A DNA stretch of 64,000 bases from Portibacter lacus (GCF_021533215.1 NZ_JAJNKA010000002.1:1-64000); one strand, 5' to 3'; counted from the first letter of the stretch, positions 1-9,490 are shown. Translations and numbers: made by a program. The notes: generated by a model not told the origin, from the sequence alone.

Positions 1-71
1 TTAAACGTTTCACTAAATCTTCGACGTTGCCGCTCTGTCTGATTTAATCCAGAATGTTGTTTTCCACTCAT
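1..71 (-). CDS. Partial transposase-like (IS3 OrfA-type) N-terminus, cut by window edge
   Basis: The reverse strand has an ATG at 69-71 that opens a reading frame running off the left edge, with 23 readable residues and no stop. The visible peptide contains RRRFSETF, which resembles the start of helix-turn-helix transposase subunits (IS3 OrfA or similar), where a basic RRxFSxxFK segment precedes the first DNA-binding helix. Only the extreme N-terminus is present, so the family, completeness and any terminal inverted repeat cannot be judged. The call rests on a short motif; a chance ORF or another HTH protein is possible. Confidence 0.4.
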   Translation of the reverse strand, partial: MSGKQHSGLNQTERQRRRFSETF

Positions 72-193
72 AATTCTTTTAATTTGTGGTCAACTTATTT
101 CAGGCAATGACAGTGGATAGTGGAAAAAACCTATTTGAAATTTGTAAAAGTATAGATAATGGTGTTTCTTTAAAAGAAAATAATTTCGAGACT

Positions 194-556
194 ATGAAAA
201 ACAGTATCGTAGGACAGAAGGCTTATTCATTTGCTCTAGAAATTATTTTAGTATATAAAAATCTCACGACTACACATAAGGAATTTGTATTGTCTAAGCA
301 ACTCCTTCGAAGTGGAACTGCGGTAGGAGCTCTTATCCAAGAAGCGGAACATGCTCAATCGAAGGCCGATTTTCTTAATAAAATGAATGTAGCCTTAAAA
401 GAAGCAAATGAAACTTGTTACTGGATTTCACTCTTAAAGGATAGCAAATATATATCTGAAAGCACCTACAATACAGTCTATCCTAATAGCATTGAAATTC
501 TAAAAATGTTAATATCCATCGTCAAAACAACAAAAAACAATTTAAACCGGAAGTGA
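194..556 (+). CDS. Four-helix-bundle protein (23S rRNA intervening sequence type)
   Basis: The product of about 120 residues is helical and matches the small four-helix-bundle proteins first found in 23S rRNA intervening sequences. They are common free-standing genes in Bacteroidota and their biochemical role is unknown. The family-like core starts at KNSIVGQKAYSFALEI, followed by SKQLLRSGTAVGALIQEAEH, the usual central helix turn, and a C-terminal helix from IEILKMLISIVKTTK. The frame is also open upstream to a GTG at 86 and an ATG at 107, but that extension is unlike the family and overlaps one arm of a flanking inverted repeat, so the ATG at 194 is preferred. No operon partner is visible: the left neighbour is a transposase-like fragment and the right neighbour is convergent. 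Confidence 0.75.
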   Translation: MKNSIVGQKAYSFALEIILVYKNLTTTHKEFVLSKQLLRSGTAVGALIQEAEHAQSKADFLNKMNVALKEANETCYWISLLKDSKYISESTYNTVYPNSIEILKMLISIVKTTKNNLNRK

Positions 557-621
557 TCAAAAATAACGATCTACACCCACTATCATCTCTCAATTATCAT
601 CTATCCACTATAATCTAAACC

Positions 622-3363
622 CTATTCTTCCGTTTCGAAACCCTGATTCACTCCTTTATCCACCACAGAAACACCTTTCTTCATCCATGATGGCATAGGC
701 TGATCCATCAAGTAATGTCCGAAAAATTGCTCCATCCTCTTATTAAAATCTAACCTATTCTCCCACTTCAACGGCCAATGAGGCTCACCATTATAATTAA
801 GCATCCAAGCAGGCTTACCCAACCTTCTTAGCGCCATAAAATATTCAATCCCTTGATACCAAGGAACCGCACCATCATTGTCATTATGCAAAATTAGAAC
901 AGGAGTATTAATCTTATCCATATCGAAAATCGGAGAATTTCTCAAATAAACATCTGGATTCTCCCAGAGCGTTGCTCCTAATCGGCTCTGTGTCTTCTCA
1001 TACTGGAACATTCTACTCATTCCAGATCCCCATCTAATTCCCCCATATGCGCTCACCATATTGACCACAGGCGCACCACTTTCAGCACATTTAAAAATAT
1101 TAGTTTTATTCAACAGATAAGCAATCTGGTAACCTCCCCAACTATGACCCTGAACACCAATTCTTTCCTTATCAACAAATTGATTCTTGCTCAAAGCCTC
1201 TACCCCACTCACTACAGCATTATAGGCACTTTCTCCTGGCTCTCCTATTTCATAACGAATATCCGGATTGAATATCACATAACCCTTATTCGCATAATAA
1301 GCATAATTAATAGTAGATCTGTGTGGCTCTGGTGCACGATGTCTATGCAAGCCATCCGAACTCCTCTCATAAAAATTAACAATCACAGGATATTTCTTTG
1401 TTGGATCAAATCCTTCAGGCTTGACCAATAATCCCTTGACCATTTCACCTTTAAAATCTTTCCATTCAAAGATTTCCATACTTCCCCATCTATAATCCAT
1501 TTGCTGAGGATTAGCATTGCTCATCGTTTTCGCATTTTTAAAACTTTCATCTGAAATCATTAAGTCGGGAAATAATTCAAAACTCTCCTTGCTGTATAAA
1601 TATACATCCGCATCCTTTGCTTTGATCGGTCTGCTTCTGTAAGAAAAATCACCCATTACCATCTCAGAGTGAGTACTAGTTCCAAGATCTAAATAACCAT
1701 ATCCACTCTGCTTCGTTTGCTCATTGAATAAATAAAGCAAACTCTTCTCCTTGACGATGTCCGATTCATTATCTGTATCAATAATCCTACTTCTTAATTG
1801 CTGAGCTCTTCCATTAGTTAGTTTGACTGGATTCGTATCACCCTTAGGATCAAGTTTCCATATATCATATCGATCGTAAATCAATAAACTCTTATCATCC
1901 GCTGTCCATCCCGCTGTTCCATAAGAATTAGGCTTAGCAGGTACGTCATTTAATTCATTGACAATACTAGTTTCTATTCCCTCAGTTAAGTTGGTAAGCT
2001 TGCCACTACTGATCTCATAGGCGAAGTAGTCCAGTTCTTCTCTATCAAACCAATAAACAAATTGACCATCATCTGAAAAGTTAGGAAATGCAGTAACTGA
2101 CTCAGCAATCAACTTCTTTTCACCCGACTCCCCATTGACAATAAAAATATCACTAGCAGACCTTCCAGTCCATGTGAGTGATTTCTGATGTGCAGTATTA
2201 TCACTTACGATATAGTATTTCCCGTTGCCTTTTTTTGATTTCCTCAAGTTCTTCTTCGTCATCGTTTCAAGAGGCTGAAATTTCTTCTTTGCAATATCAT
2301 AGCGAACTTGATAAATCTCCTTTTTTAATCGATTTTCTTGCAACTCTTGCATGGTATATAACATCGGATCTTCCGTGGTCCAAACTTCCACTTGAACTAT
2401 TTCATCATCAAGAGCTAGTGAATCAGGTAGCACTGGGTGGGAACCAATACCAAAATAAAGGACACTTCCATCCTCCGAAAAATCAGGCTTTGTGTTTTCA
2501 GTGATAAATAGCGGATCCGAAGTAAGACGATCGCCACTTTCAACAATTTTTGAAAGCATTGCGTTTTCCCATAAGTAACAATCGAACGGCCGAATCCTCT
2601 GAGAGGTGGTATCTAGGTCTGCTATAAAACTAGCTTTCTCACCATTCTTATCAATTGCGAGATTTAAGTACTTGCCATCACCTTCGATAATCGTTTTCTG
2701 ATTGCCGCTGGCTACATTATAATTAAAGACTCCATTTATTCTGGTCGAGTCCTTTCCACTACGAAGAAAGAAAACTTGCGCAGCTTTTTCAGCAAGCAAA
2801 TAACTATCTACATTATCGATCGTATCTCGGTTCCCAGAATCCAAATCATGAATAAAAAAGAATTGCTCATTTTTAGCAGACTTCGCCGTGTCTTGTGAAT
2901 CTTTCGGAATATCAGCCTGATAGGCAATACTACCTGACCACTTACTAGGCACCTTATACGTCCCTACATCAGGAATGGTTGTAGAGCTCATGTCATCTAA
3001 TTTTAAAATAAGCAAACTGTCCTTAGGCATATTTTTTTTCTCCACCTTTCTTCGCTTCATAGCAGTGATGGTATCGCTGGCACACTGAATCGAATAAACC
3101 AAGTATTTCCCATCAGCAGAAAAGTCAGCTGATTTTACTCGATCGTATTTATATTTTTTATCACTACTAGTATTATAAAGGACCAATGTCTTATCTCCCT
3201 TTCCAGGTGTAATGTAATATTTAACCCATTCCCCATTGTCAGTGATGCTTTCGCCAGTAATACGATTCCACTCCGAATAGACTGACTGATCCATAATTTT
3301 CTTCTGGGCATGGAATGAATTAATCAGCAATAGCGTAAAAATAATCGAGTATAATATCTTCAT
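622..3363 (-). CDS. Secreted S9 family prolyl oligopeptidase-like peptidase
   Basis: This 913-residue protein has a cleavable signal peptide (hydrophobic residues about 4-18 ending SFHAQ) and is probably periplasmic or surface associated. The long N-terminal part reads as a beta-propeller with repeated 'SADGKYLVY/SDDGQFVYW' blades. The C-terminal alpha/beta-hydrolase domain carries the S9 catalytic residues: nucleophile Ser in GHSWGGY (about residue 738), Asp in HNDNDGAVPW (about 828) and His in GEPHWPLKW (about 860). Family members cleave short peptides or act as dipeptidyl or acylaminoacyl peptidases; the exact specificity cannot be read. It stands alone on the minus strand, divergent from mgsA. 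No sorting domain is present. Confidence 0.9.
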   Translation of the reverse strand: MKILYSIIFTLLLINSFHAQKKIMDQSVYSEWNRITGESITDNGEWVKYYITPGKGDKTLVLYNTSSDKKYKYDRVKSADFSADGKYLVYSIQCASDTITAMKRRKVEKKNMPKDSLLILKLDDMSSTTIPDVGTYKVPSKWSGSIAYQADIPKDSQDTAKSAKNEQFFFIHDLDSGNRDTIDNVDSYLLAEKAAQVFFLRSGKDSTRINGVFNYNVASGNQKTIIEGDGKYLNLAIDKNGEKASFIADLDTTSQRIRPFDCYLWENAMLSKIVESGDRLTSDPLFITENTKPDFSEDGSVLYFGIGSHPVLPDSLALDDEIVQVEVWTTEDPMLYTMQELQENRLKKEIYQVRYDIAKKKFQPLETMTKKNLRKSKKGNGKYYIVSDNTAHQKSLTWTGRSASDIFIVNGESGEKKLIAESVTAFPNFSDDGQFVYWFDREELDYFAYEISSGKLTNLTEGIETSIVNELNDVPAKPNSYGTAGWTADDKSLLIYDRYDIWKLDPKGDTNPVKLTNGRAQQLRSRIIDTDNESDIVKEKSLLYLFNEQTKQSGYGYLDLGTSTHSEMVMGDFSYRSRPIKAKDADVYLYSKESFELFPDLMISDESFKNAKTMSNANPQQMDYRWGSMEIFEWKDFKGEMVKGLLVKPEGFDPTKKYPVIVNFYERSSDGLHRHRAPEPHRSTINYAYYANKGYVIFNPDIRYEIGEPGESAYNAVVSGVEALSKNQFVDKERIGVQGHSWGGYQIAYLLNKTNIFKCAESGAPVVNMVSAYGGIRWGSGMSRMFQYEKTQSRLGATLWENPDVYLRNSPIFDMDKINTPVLILHNDNDGAVPWYQGIEYFMALRRLGKPAWMLNYNGEPHWPLKWENRLDFNKRMEQFFGHYLMDQPMPSWMKKGVSVVDKGVNQGFETEE

Positions 3364-3438
3364 AATAGATTGATAACAGTTAATAATTGATTCCTAAAAA
3401 TAGAAAGATTACTTTTATATCTCATATTAACTTGATAC

Positions 3439-3810
3439 ATGATTAGATTAGCACTAATAGCGCACAATGGAAAGAAGCCAGAAATGGTGAATTTTGTAAT
3501 GCATAATATTGAAGATTTAAAGGATTTTAGCTTATTCGCGACTGGAACTACGGGCAGCCATATAGAAAAAACAGGACTGAGTGTTATAAAATTACTTTCA
3601 GGACCAAAGGGCGGTGATGCACAGATTGCAGCAATGATTGCCACTGGAGAAATGGATATGGTCATCTTTTTCAGAGATCCTTTAGATAAACATCCGCATG
3701 AACCAGACGTTCAGATGTTAATGAGGCTTGCAGATGTACATAATATTCCTTTGGCGACGAACCCTGCAGCAGCAAAGTTGTTAATAAAAGGAGTAAACTG
3801 CGATAAGTGA
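3439..3810 (+). CDS. mgsA: Methylglyoxal synthase
   Basis: Methylglyoxal synthase converts dihydroxyacetone phosphate to methylglyoxal and phosphate, a bypass of lower glycolysis when phosphate is limiting. The 123-residue protein has the full family pattern: IALIAH-like start (LALIAHNGKK), substrate-phosphate loop ATGTTGSHI, SGPKGGDAQI with the catalytic-site Asp, FFRDPL with the second Asp, and the HPHEPDVQMLMRLADV segment with the active-site His, ending in NIPLATNPAAAKLL. The gene overlaps uvrC by a GTGA junction, so the two are co-transcribed and possibly translationally coupled. It is divergent from the S9 peptidase. Length is slightly shorter than the E. coli enzyme but all core motifs are present. 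Confidence 0.95.
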   Translation: MIRLALIAHNGKKPEMVNFVMHNIEDLKDFSLFATGTTGSHIEKTGLSVIKLLSGPKGGDAQIAAMIATGEMDMVIFFRDPLDKHPHEPDVQMLMRLADVHNIPLATNPAAAKLLIKGVNCDK

Positions 3811-5624
3811 CAACAGAAGAGTTCAGAAAAATATCACCTTCGTTACCGAAAGATCCAGGCGTCTACAGATTCCTAGACGAAGACCGGACTATTTTATATG
3901 TAGGTAAAGCTAAAAATCTTAAGAATAGGTTGAATTCCTATTTTGGTGTAAAAAAGCATCAGGCATACAAGACCAAAACAATGGTTAAGCATGCTCATGA
4001 TATTGAATACACGATAGTAGAGACTGAACACGATGCTTTATTGCTTGAAAATGCGCTGATTAAGAAAAACCAACCTAGGTACAATGTTTTACTTAAGGAT
4101 GCGAAGTCGTACACTTACATTTGCATTAAAAAAGAAAGATTTCCACGGATATTTTTTACTAGAAATGTCAGAAAAGATGGATCTACCTACTTAGGACCTT
4201 ACACTTCTAAGTATAGAACCAAGCAGATTTTCGACTTGATTAAGAACTTATTCCCGTTACGAACTTGCACCTTGAATTTATCTCAAGACAACATCGATGA
4301 AGGAAAATTTAAAGTCTGCTTAGAATACCATATCAAAAACTGCAAAGGTCCTTGTATCGGTGAAGAAACGGAGGAAGGATACAATGCGAAAGTGGAGCAA
4401 ATCAAGAACATTCTAAAGGGAAATTTCAAACCCGTAAAAGATTATATTAAGTCTGAAATGCAATTTTTCGCTGATCGAATGGAATTTGAGAAAGCACAGG
4501 AGATGAAGGAGAAGCTTTCACTTTTCGAAGATTACCAAGCCAAGTCTACGGTAGTTTCTCAGACGATTAAAGACGTAGATGTATTTACCATTGGTTCGCA
4601 TAAAGATTCTGCTTTTGTCAATTATATTAAAATTGTCAATGGGGCGATCATCCATACAGATACGATCGAATTAAAAAAGAATCTAGACGAGGATAATGAG
4701 GATTTGTTGAGATTTGCCATCGACCGTTTTCGAGAAAAATATAATAGTATTACGAAAGAGGTCATTTTATCTGAGGATATTGACTTGTTAGAAGAAGATG
4801 TTACGGTAACTGTTCCTCAGCGAGGTGAGAAAAAGCACTTGCTCGACCTTTCGGAAAAGAATGTGAAGTACTTCATCATGAATCTGAAGAAAGAAGAAAC
4901 GACTAAGCAAAACAAACAAACTTCGGCAGAACGCATTCTGAAAACGCTGCAAGAAGATTTGCAAATGGATGAAGTTCCTTTCCACATCGAATGTTTCGAC
5001 AACTCGAATATGCAAGGTTCTTTTCCAACAGCTAGTTGTGTCGTTTTTAAAAATGCTAAGCCTTCTAAGAAGGATTATCGGCATTTCAACGTCAAGACTG
5101 TTATCGGACCTGATGATTTTGCTTCCATGACAGAAATAGTAGGTCGTCGATATAAAAGAATGCTTGCAGAAGGTGAATCACTTCCCCAGTTAATCATAAT
5201 CGATGGAGGAAAAGGTCAGCTAAGTGCTTCTGTTAAAAGTCTAAAGGAATTAGGAATTCTGGACAGAGTAACGGTTATCGGAATTGCTAAGCGACTAGAA
5301 GAAATTTTCTTTCCTGAAGATCCTGTGCCGATTTATATCAATAAAAAATCTGAATCACTTAAACTTATTCAGCAAGCGAGGAATGAAGCGCATAGGTTCG
5401 CCATCACTTTTCACCGAAATAAACGGTCTCAGAATTTTACAAAGTCAGAATTGCACACGATTCCTGGAGTTGGCGATAAAACAGCAACGAAATTGCTCAC
5501 AGAGTTCAAGTCTATCGAAAAGATAAAGAATCTAACATTGGACGAACTCACCATGAGAACCAATCTAAAGATTGCACAAGCCATTTATAATCACTTCAAG
5601 AAGCAAGTGGACGAATCGGCGTAA
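3807..5624 (+). CDS. uvrC: UvrABC excinuclease subunit C
   Basis: UvrC makes the 3' and 5' incisions around damaged DNA after UvrAB loading (nucleotide excision repair, cytoplasm). Order of domains in 605 residues: GIY-YIG nuclease near residues 14-90 (GVYRFLDEDRTILYVGKAKN), Cys-rich stretch around 160-185 (VCLEYHIKNCKGPC), UVR/UvrB-interaction motif about 205-245, RNase H-like endonuclease (HIECFDNSNMQGS, LPQLIIIDGGKGQLSAS) and C-terminal helix-hairpin-helix (LHTIPGVGDKTATKLL). Start is GTG at 3807, overlapping the mgsA stop in GTGA; no better in-frame ATG precedes the conserved N-terminus. It is full length for the family. Confidence 0.97.
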   Translation: MTTEEFRKISPSLPKDPGVYRFLDEDRTILYVGKAKNLKNRLNSYFGVKKHQAYKTKTMVKHAHDIEYTIVETEHDALLLENALIKKNQPRYNVLLKDAKSYTYICIKKERFPRIFFTRNVRKDGSTYLGPYTSKYRTKQIFDLIKNLFPLRTCTLNLSQDNIDEGKFKVCLEYHIKNCKGPCIGEETEEGYNAKVEQIKNILKGNFKPVKDYIKSEMQFFADRMEFEKAQEMKEKLSLFEDYQAKSTVVSQTIKDVDVFTIGSHKDSAFVNYIKIVNGAIIHTDTIELKKNLDEDNEDLLRFAIDRFREKYNSITKEVILSEDIDLLEEDVTVTVPQRGEKKHLLDLSEKNVKYFIMNLKKEETTKQNKQTSAERILKTLQEDLQMDEVPFHIECFDNSNMQGSFPTASCVVFKNAKPSKKDYRHFNVKTVIGPDDFASMTEIVGRRYKRMLAEGESLPQLIIIDGGKGQLSASVKSLKELGILDRVTVIGIAKRLEEIFFPEDPVPIYINKKSESLKLIQQARNEAHRFAITFHRNKRSQNFTKSELHTIPGVGDKTATKLLTEFKSIEKIKNLTLDELTMRTNLKIAQAIYNHFKKQVDESA

Positions 5625-5768
5625 GACATCAATTCATAAACTACTTCTTTATTATAATGAAGCACTTCTTGAATGAGCTATGAGCACGGCTTTTATATTT
5701 TTTAAGATCTATGATTTTTATTTTCCGAACATTCTTTTCTTCAAGTAGGTAAGAAAATAAAAACAATT

Positions 5769-6122
5769 ATGTCAGAGCATAAATATAGCGAAGCTAAGCT
5801 TCAAGAATTCAAGCAGATCATTCAGCCTTTATTAAAAGAAACGGACGAACGATTAAGTGACCTTAAGGAAACTCGAAAAAGGAGAACAGAGCATTTTGCC
5901 GATATGAATGTTGACTTTAATGAAAGTAGTGCTCATTTCCAGCAGCAATCTAAGAATAAAGCTTCGATGAGGAGACTAAAAACCAAGTCTAAAGAATTAA
6001 ATCAAGCGCTTCTTAGGATCGAAAACGGGACTTATGGTGTATGTGAGCGGACTGGTCGCTTAATTGACGAAAAACGCCTTAAAGCGTTGCCAACCGCTCG
6101 AGTAAGTATGAGAGCCAAGTAA
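5769..6122 (+). CDS. TraR/DksA-family protein with degenerate zinc finger
   Basis: This 117-residue protein has an N-terminal coiled coil and the C-terminal signature GTYGVCERTGRLIDEKRLKA of the DksA/TraR family, which binds the RNA polymerase secondary channel and modulates initiation. The usual C-x2-C...C-x2-C zinc ligands are reduced: the first pair reads CERTG with one Cys, and the distal pair is absent (ALPTARVSMRAK). Bacteroidota homologues with this zinc-free form are common as far as I recall, so this is probably a functional variant rather than decay. It is preceded by 144 bp without a gene and followed by a strong terminator, so it is likely monocistronic. Confidence 0.85.
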   Translation: MSEHKYSEAKLQEFKQIIQPLLKETDERLSDLKETRKRRTEHFADMNVDFNESSAHFQQQSKNKASMRRLKTKSKELNQALLRIENGTYGVCERTGRLIDEKRLKALPTARVSMRAK

Positions 6123-6143
6123 GAGATAATAAAATTTTGTTTA

Positions 6144-6179
6144 AAGACTGACTTGAAAAATCAAGTCAGTCTTTTTTTG
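6144..6179 (+). terminator. Rho-independent terminator after DksA-like gene
   Basis: A perfect 12-bp stem (AGACTGACTTGA at 6146-6157 with TCAAGTCAGTCT at 6162-6173) has an AAAA loop and is followed by seven T residues. It begins 22 bp after the stop codon of the DksA/TraR-like gene and separates it from the convergent metallophosphoesterase gene. Confidence 0.93.
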
Positions 6180-6226
6180 TCTTACGATTGGAACTGAAAA
6201 CTGATCCGTTCTGAGATACCAAACAA

Positions 6227-7129
6227 TCAATATGTATGCGGATAGTAAGTATTATCCATCGTTCCATCATCATACAAGTCTAGTATAGCATACCCCGGGG
6301 GTGTTTCCCTAACCCAAGATTTCCCGCCAGATCTTTCATTTCCTTCTTCCCACCAAAAACCACTCATCGCCCCATTGCTATAATAATCAACCCCATTATA
6401 ATTGGACTTATCCAATAAGTGAACATGTCCACTGATGCAATTGATCTTTTTGTCTTTGTGCTTATAAAATAAATCTGTAATTTCTTCAAAGTCTTTATGA
6501 TTCCCACCATCTATAATTGTTGAAACATTAAGTATAGGACAGTGTGTCATGATTAATACAGGTGAATCTGTAGGAAGACTTGCCAGCTCATCATCCAACC
6601 ACGCCATTTGTTCGTCGCCTAATGCAATTCCCCTTTTATAAAGACTATCGAGCACTATAAAGGTCCATCCACTCTTTTTGAGTGAATAATAATTATTAGG
6701 AATATCTAAATTATCAACCACATAATCTTTTCCATACATAACATCCGATTCTTCTGTAGCCCACCACATGTCGTGATTTCCTAAACAGCTATACACCTCA
6801 AATTCGGAGAACTCCTTCCTCAATTTATGCCATATTTCCCATTGTGCATTTACGCGATCTCTTGTAATATTGGAATAATCCGCAGCATAAATGGTATCTC
6901 CTCCATTTAAGAAAAAATCAACTTTGTGCTTCTTAATTTCTTCTAGACATTTCAAAAACCTATTCGATGCATCGTGTTCTGGTCGAATATGCACATCTGT
7001 AATATGCGCAACACGCATTAACCGTTTCTTCTTTGTTGCAGACTCCTCTTTTGCTGCTGCTTTAACCGGATTAAGTAAGACTGCTCCGGTCCCTATTCCT
7101 AAGTACTTTAGGTAATTTCTTCTTTTCAT
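6227..7129 (-). CDS. Exported calcineurin-like metallophosphoesterase
   Basis: This 300-residue protein starts MKRRNYLKYLGIGTGAVLL, a Tat-like signal with a twin arginine and a hydrophobic stretch, so export in a folded metal-loaded state is likely. Metallophosphoesterase motifs appear in order: TDVHI (DxH), NGGDTI (GD), SCLGNHDMWW (GNHD), IMTHCPI (H) and SGHVHLLD (GHxH). These ligate the dinuclear metal centre. Substrate is not predictable; relatives act on phosphodiesters or phosphomonoesters. The gene is monocistronic, convergent with the DksA-like gene and followed upstream by about 245 bp that hold only the terminator of the protease gene. Confidence 0.88.
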   Translation of the reverse strand: MKRRNYLKYLGIGTGAVLLNPVKAAAKEESATKKKRLMRVAHITDVHIRPEHDASNRFLKCLEEIKKHKVDFFLNGGDTIYAADYSNITRDRVNAQWEIWHKLRKEFSEFEVYSCLGNHDMWWATEESDVMYGKDYVVDNLDIPNNYYSLKKSGWTFIVLDSLYKRGIALGDEQMAWLDDELASLPTDSPVLIMTHCPILNVSTIIDGGNHKDFEEITDLFYKHKDKKINCISGHVHLLDKSNYNGVDYYSNGAMSGFWWEEGNERSGGKSWVRETPPGYAILDLYDDGTMDNTYYPHTY

Positions 7130-7317
7130 TTAATGTATTTTAACCCAGATGGGCATTAGCGTTTCATAGTTAAAATCTAATATAAGAGACCGAATCAATT
7201 ATAAAAGAATCTGACATAGTCTAATTAAGAAATTAATGCAGATGAGAGACATCCAAGCAATCACATATAGAAAGCTATTGTATTCACTAACCTAGCTTTA
7301 CTCCGGTATGCACAAAT

Positions 7318-7352
7318 AAAAAGAGGCTGTTCCAAAATTTGAAACAGCCTCT
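7318..7352 (-). terminator. Rho-independent terminator of the tail-specific protease gene
   Basis: Read on the minus strand, an AGAGGCTGTT stem (7343-7352) pairs perfectly with AACAGCCTCT (7322-7331) around an 11-nt loop and runs into five T residues. It begins 24 bp after the stop of the S41 protease gene. Confidence 0.88.
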
Positions 7353-7375
7353 CGAATATCTATCTTTCTGTAATT

Positions 7376-9490
7376 TTATTTCTTTTCTACCGCACCAATT
7401 CCTTGGTTAGCCTTAACCATGTCTGTCATGATATTCATCGCTTCATCTAAGTAAATATCTTTCTTAAGATCAGTAAGCCACACATCGTTTCTAGCAATCC
7501 TAGAACTATCAGCTTGGATAAATTCCATATCCACATTTAAGTTTTCAACTTTCACACCTGCAATCTCGTCTTTCCACAAATCCTTAAACTTTTCAGCAGC
7601 TTTCTCTCTACCATCTATTTCTTCATTGAATTTATCATAGTTCAATGAATAAACCTTGTCATCTCTATTTTCCTTCAATCTTTCCGCATTCTCTAAAACC
7701 AAATTAAACTGCTCATTATCATTTACTCTAGATGCAGACATTTTAATTAACTGATCCATATTATCGACGGCAGATGATGGCTTCTTGAAATCTACAGGAT
7801 CTATTTCCGTCCATTCCATTGCATAGTCATATTCTTTCTCTCCTGTTTCGATGTAATGAAAATTATCTGGAAGAATAATATCTGGAGTTACACCTTTGAG
7901 TTGTGTAGATCCACCATTGACTCTGAAAAACTTCTGCGTTGTTAGCTTCACTTCTCCTAAAGGCTTCAAATCACCATTACCTCTCACTGCTCTGTCTAAG
8001 TCATAAAAACGCTGAACAGTACCTTTTCCGAATGTCGATTTACTTCCTACGATTACCGCTCTATCATAATCTTGCATTGCAGCCGCTAATATCTCAGAAG
8101 CTGAAGCTGAATAACCATTGACCATAACGATTAAGTTTCCATCATACTTAGTTTCAGGATCTTCATCTTCTAGTACATAAGGCTCACGTCCTCTAGGCTT
8201 AACCTGAACAATCGGACCTTCATCAATAAATAACCCAGACATCTGAACCACATCTCTCAATGATCCACCGCCATTATTTCTTAGATCTAAGATAATTCCA
8301 TCTACATTTTCAGCCTTCAGTTTCTCCACTTCTAGAGCAACATCCACTGCACAACTTCTACCATCTTTAGATTCGAAATCTGCATAGAACTTAGGAAGTC
8401 TGATATAACCATATTTGTTAGCCGTTCCTTCCTTACCAATGATTACAGATTTTGCTTTTCCTTCATCAGTAATAACAATATCTCTTTCTATTTCGATTTC
8501 TACTTCACGACCATCTTTCTTCTTAACAGTCAATAAAACAGTCGTTCCTTTTTTTCCTCTAATATGCTGAACAACATCATCCACTCTCATTCCAGTAATA
8601 TCTAATACTTCCTCTTCTCCTTTCTGCTGAACTGCTGTTATTAAATCATCCACTTCTAGATCTCTCCCCTTCCATGCTGGACCACCTACAATAATATCTA
8701 CAACTTTCGTGTAATCTCCATCCGTCTGCAATCTCGCTCCGATACCTTCTAACCTTCCTCCCATTCTGATGTTAAAATCTTCTTTCTCCTTCGGAGTATA
8801 GTAGTCAGAATGCGGATCGAATACATGCGTAATGGTATTAATATAAGATTCGAATCTATCAGATCTTCTGATTTTGCCTAATCTCTTAAACCAATCATCA
8901 AACATTTCTTTCGTATCATCATATGCTTTCTTTTTCAGCTCAGCATCCGTTTTCTTTTCGTCCGCCTTTTCATTCTTTTCTACATTATCTTCATACCGAA
9001 CAAGAATCTCATACTTGATCATCTTTCTCCACTCTTCCTTTAATTCTTTTTCATCATTCGGAAAAGCTTTTTCTTCATCATCAAGGTTGATATTTTCATC
9101 TATATCAAAGTCAAAATCCATTTTTATGACTTCATTATATACATTCTCAGCTCTTGCTATTCCAGCTTTTATCTTCGCTTCAGACAAGTTGAAAAAATCA
9201 AAACTCTTATTTTTATACTCATCATCTATTAACTTTTCATAACGCTGTAATTCATCTACATCAGACTGGAGTAAAAACCTTTTGTTATTATCCAGCATTT
9301 CTAGATAAAATGAAAATGCATTTTCTGAAAACTCATCATTTAGGTCCACTGGCCTGTAATGCACCTGATCTAAGAAGTTAGTCACTGCATACATTATTAA
9401 TTCTTCCTTTTCCTTTGGATCAGGATCAGGAAAGAACGAGCCAACGGCTAGCACTCCTGCTGCTATTAATGCTAATAATATGGTCTTCAT
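7376..9490 (-). CDS. prc: Periplasmic tail-specific (carboxy-terminal processing) protease, S41
   Basis: Tail-specific proteases degrade or process periplasmic proteins from their C-termini. This 704-residue protein has an N-terminal signal/anchor, a helical N-terminal domain rich in acidic and lysine residues, a PDZ domain near residues 245-330 (GGRLEGIGARLQ, PAWKGRDLEVDDLITAV) and the S41 core. The Ser/Lys dyad is visible: Ser in YSASASEILA (about residue 461) and Lys in STFGKGTVQ (about 487), with the oxyanion segment DLRNNGGGSLRD upstream. A C-terminal Tsp-type helical domain follows, so the architecture matches E. coli Prc rather than short CtpA. It stands alone with its own terminator. 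Confidence 0.92.
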   Translation of the reverse strand: MKTILLALIAAGVLAVGSFFPDPDPKEKEELIMYAVTNFLDQVHYRPVDLNDEFSENAFSFYLEMLDNNKRFLLQSDVDELQRYEKLIDDEYKNKSFDFFNLSEAKIKAGIARAENVYNEVIKMDFDFDIDENINLDDEEKAFPNDEKELKEEWRKMIKYEILVRYEDNVEKNEKADEKKTDAELKKKAYDDTKEMFDDWFKRLGKIRRSDRFESYINTITHVFDPHSDYYTPKEKEDFNIRMGGRLEGIGARLQTDGDYTKVVDIIVGGPAWKGRDLEVDDLITAVQQKGEEEVLDITGMRVDDVVQHIRGKKGTTVLLTVKKKDGREVEIEIERDIVITDEGKAKSVIIGKEGTANKYGYIRLPKFYADFESKDGRSCAVDVALEVEKLKAENVDGIILDLRNNGGGSLRDVVQMSGLFIDEGPIVQVKPRGREPYVLEDEDPETKYDGNLIVMVNGYSASASEILAAAMQDYDRAVIVGSKSTFGKGTVQRFYDLDRAVRGNGDLKPLGEVKLTTQKFFRVNGGSTQLKGVTPDIILPDNFHYIETGEKEYDYAMEWTEIDPVDFKKPSSAVDNMDQLIKMSASRVNDNEQFNLVLENAERLKENRDDKVYSLNYDKFNEEIDGREKAAEKFKDLWKDEIAGVKVENLNVDMEFIQADSSRIARNDVWLTDLKKDIYLDEAMNIMTDMVKANQGIGAVEKK

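Noticed and set aside
86-193. N-terminal extension of the four-helix-bundle gene (GTG at 86 or ATG at 107)
   Set aside because: The extra residues are unlike the family and overlap the flanking inverted-repeat arm; the ATG at 194 gives the usual length.
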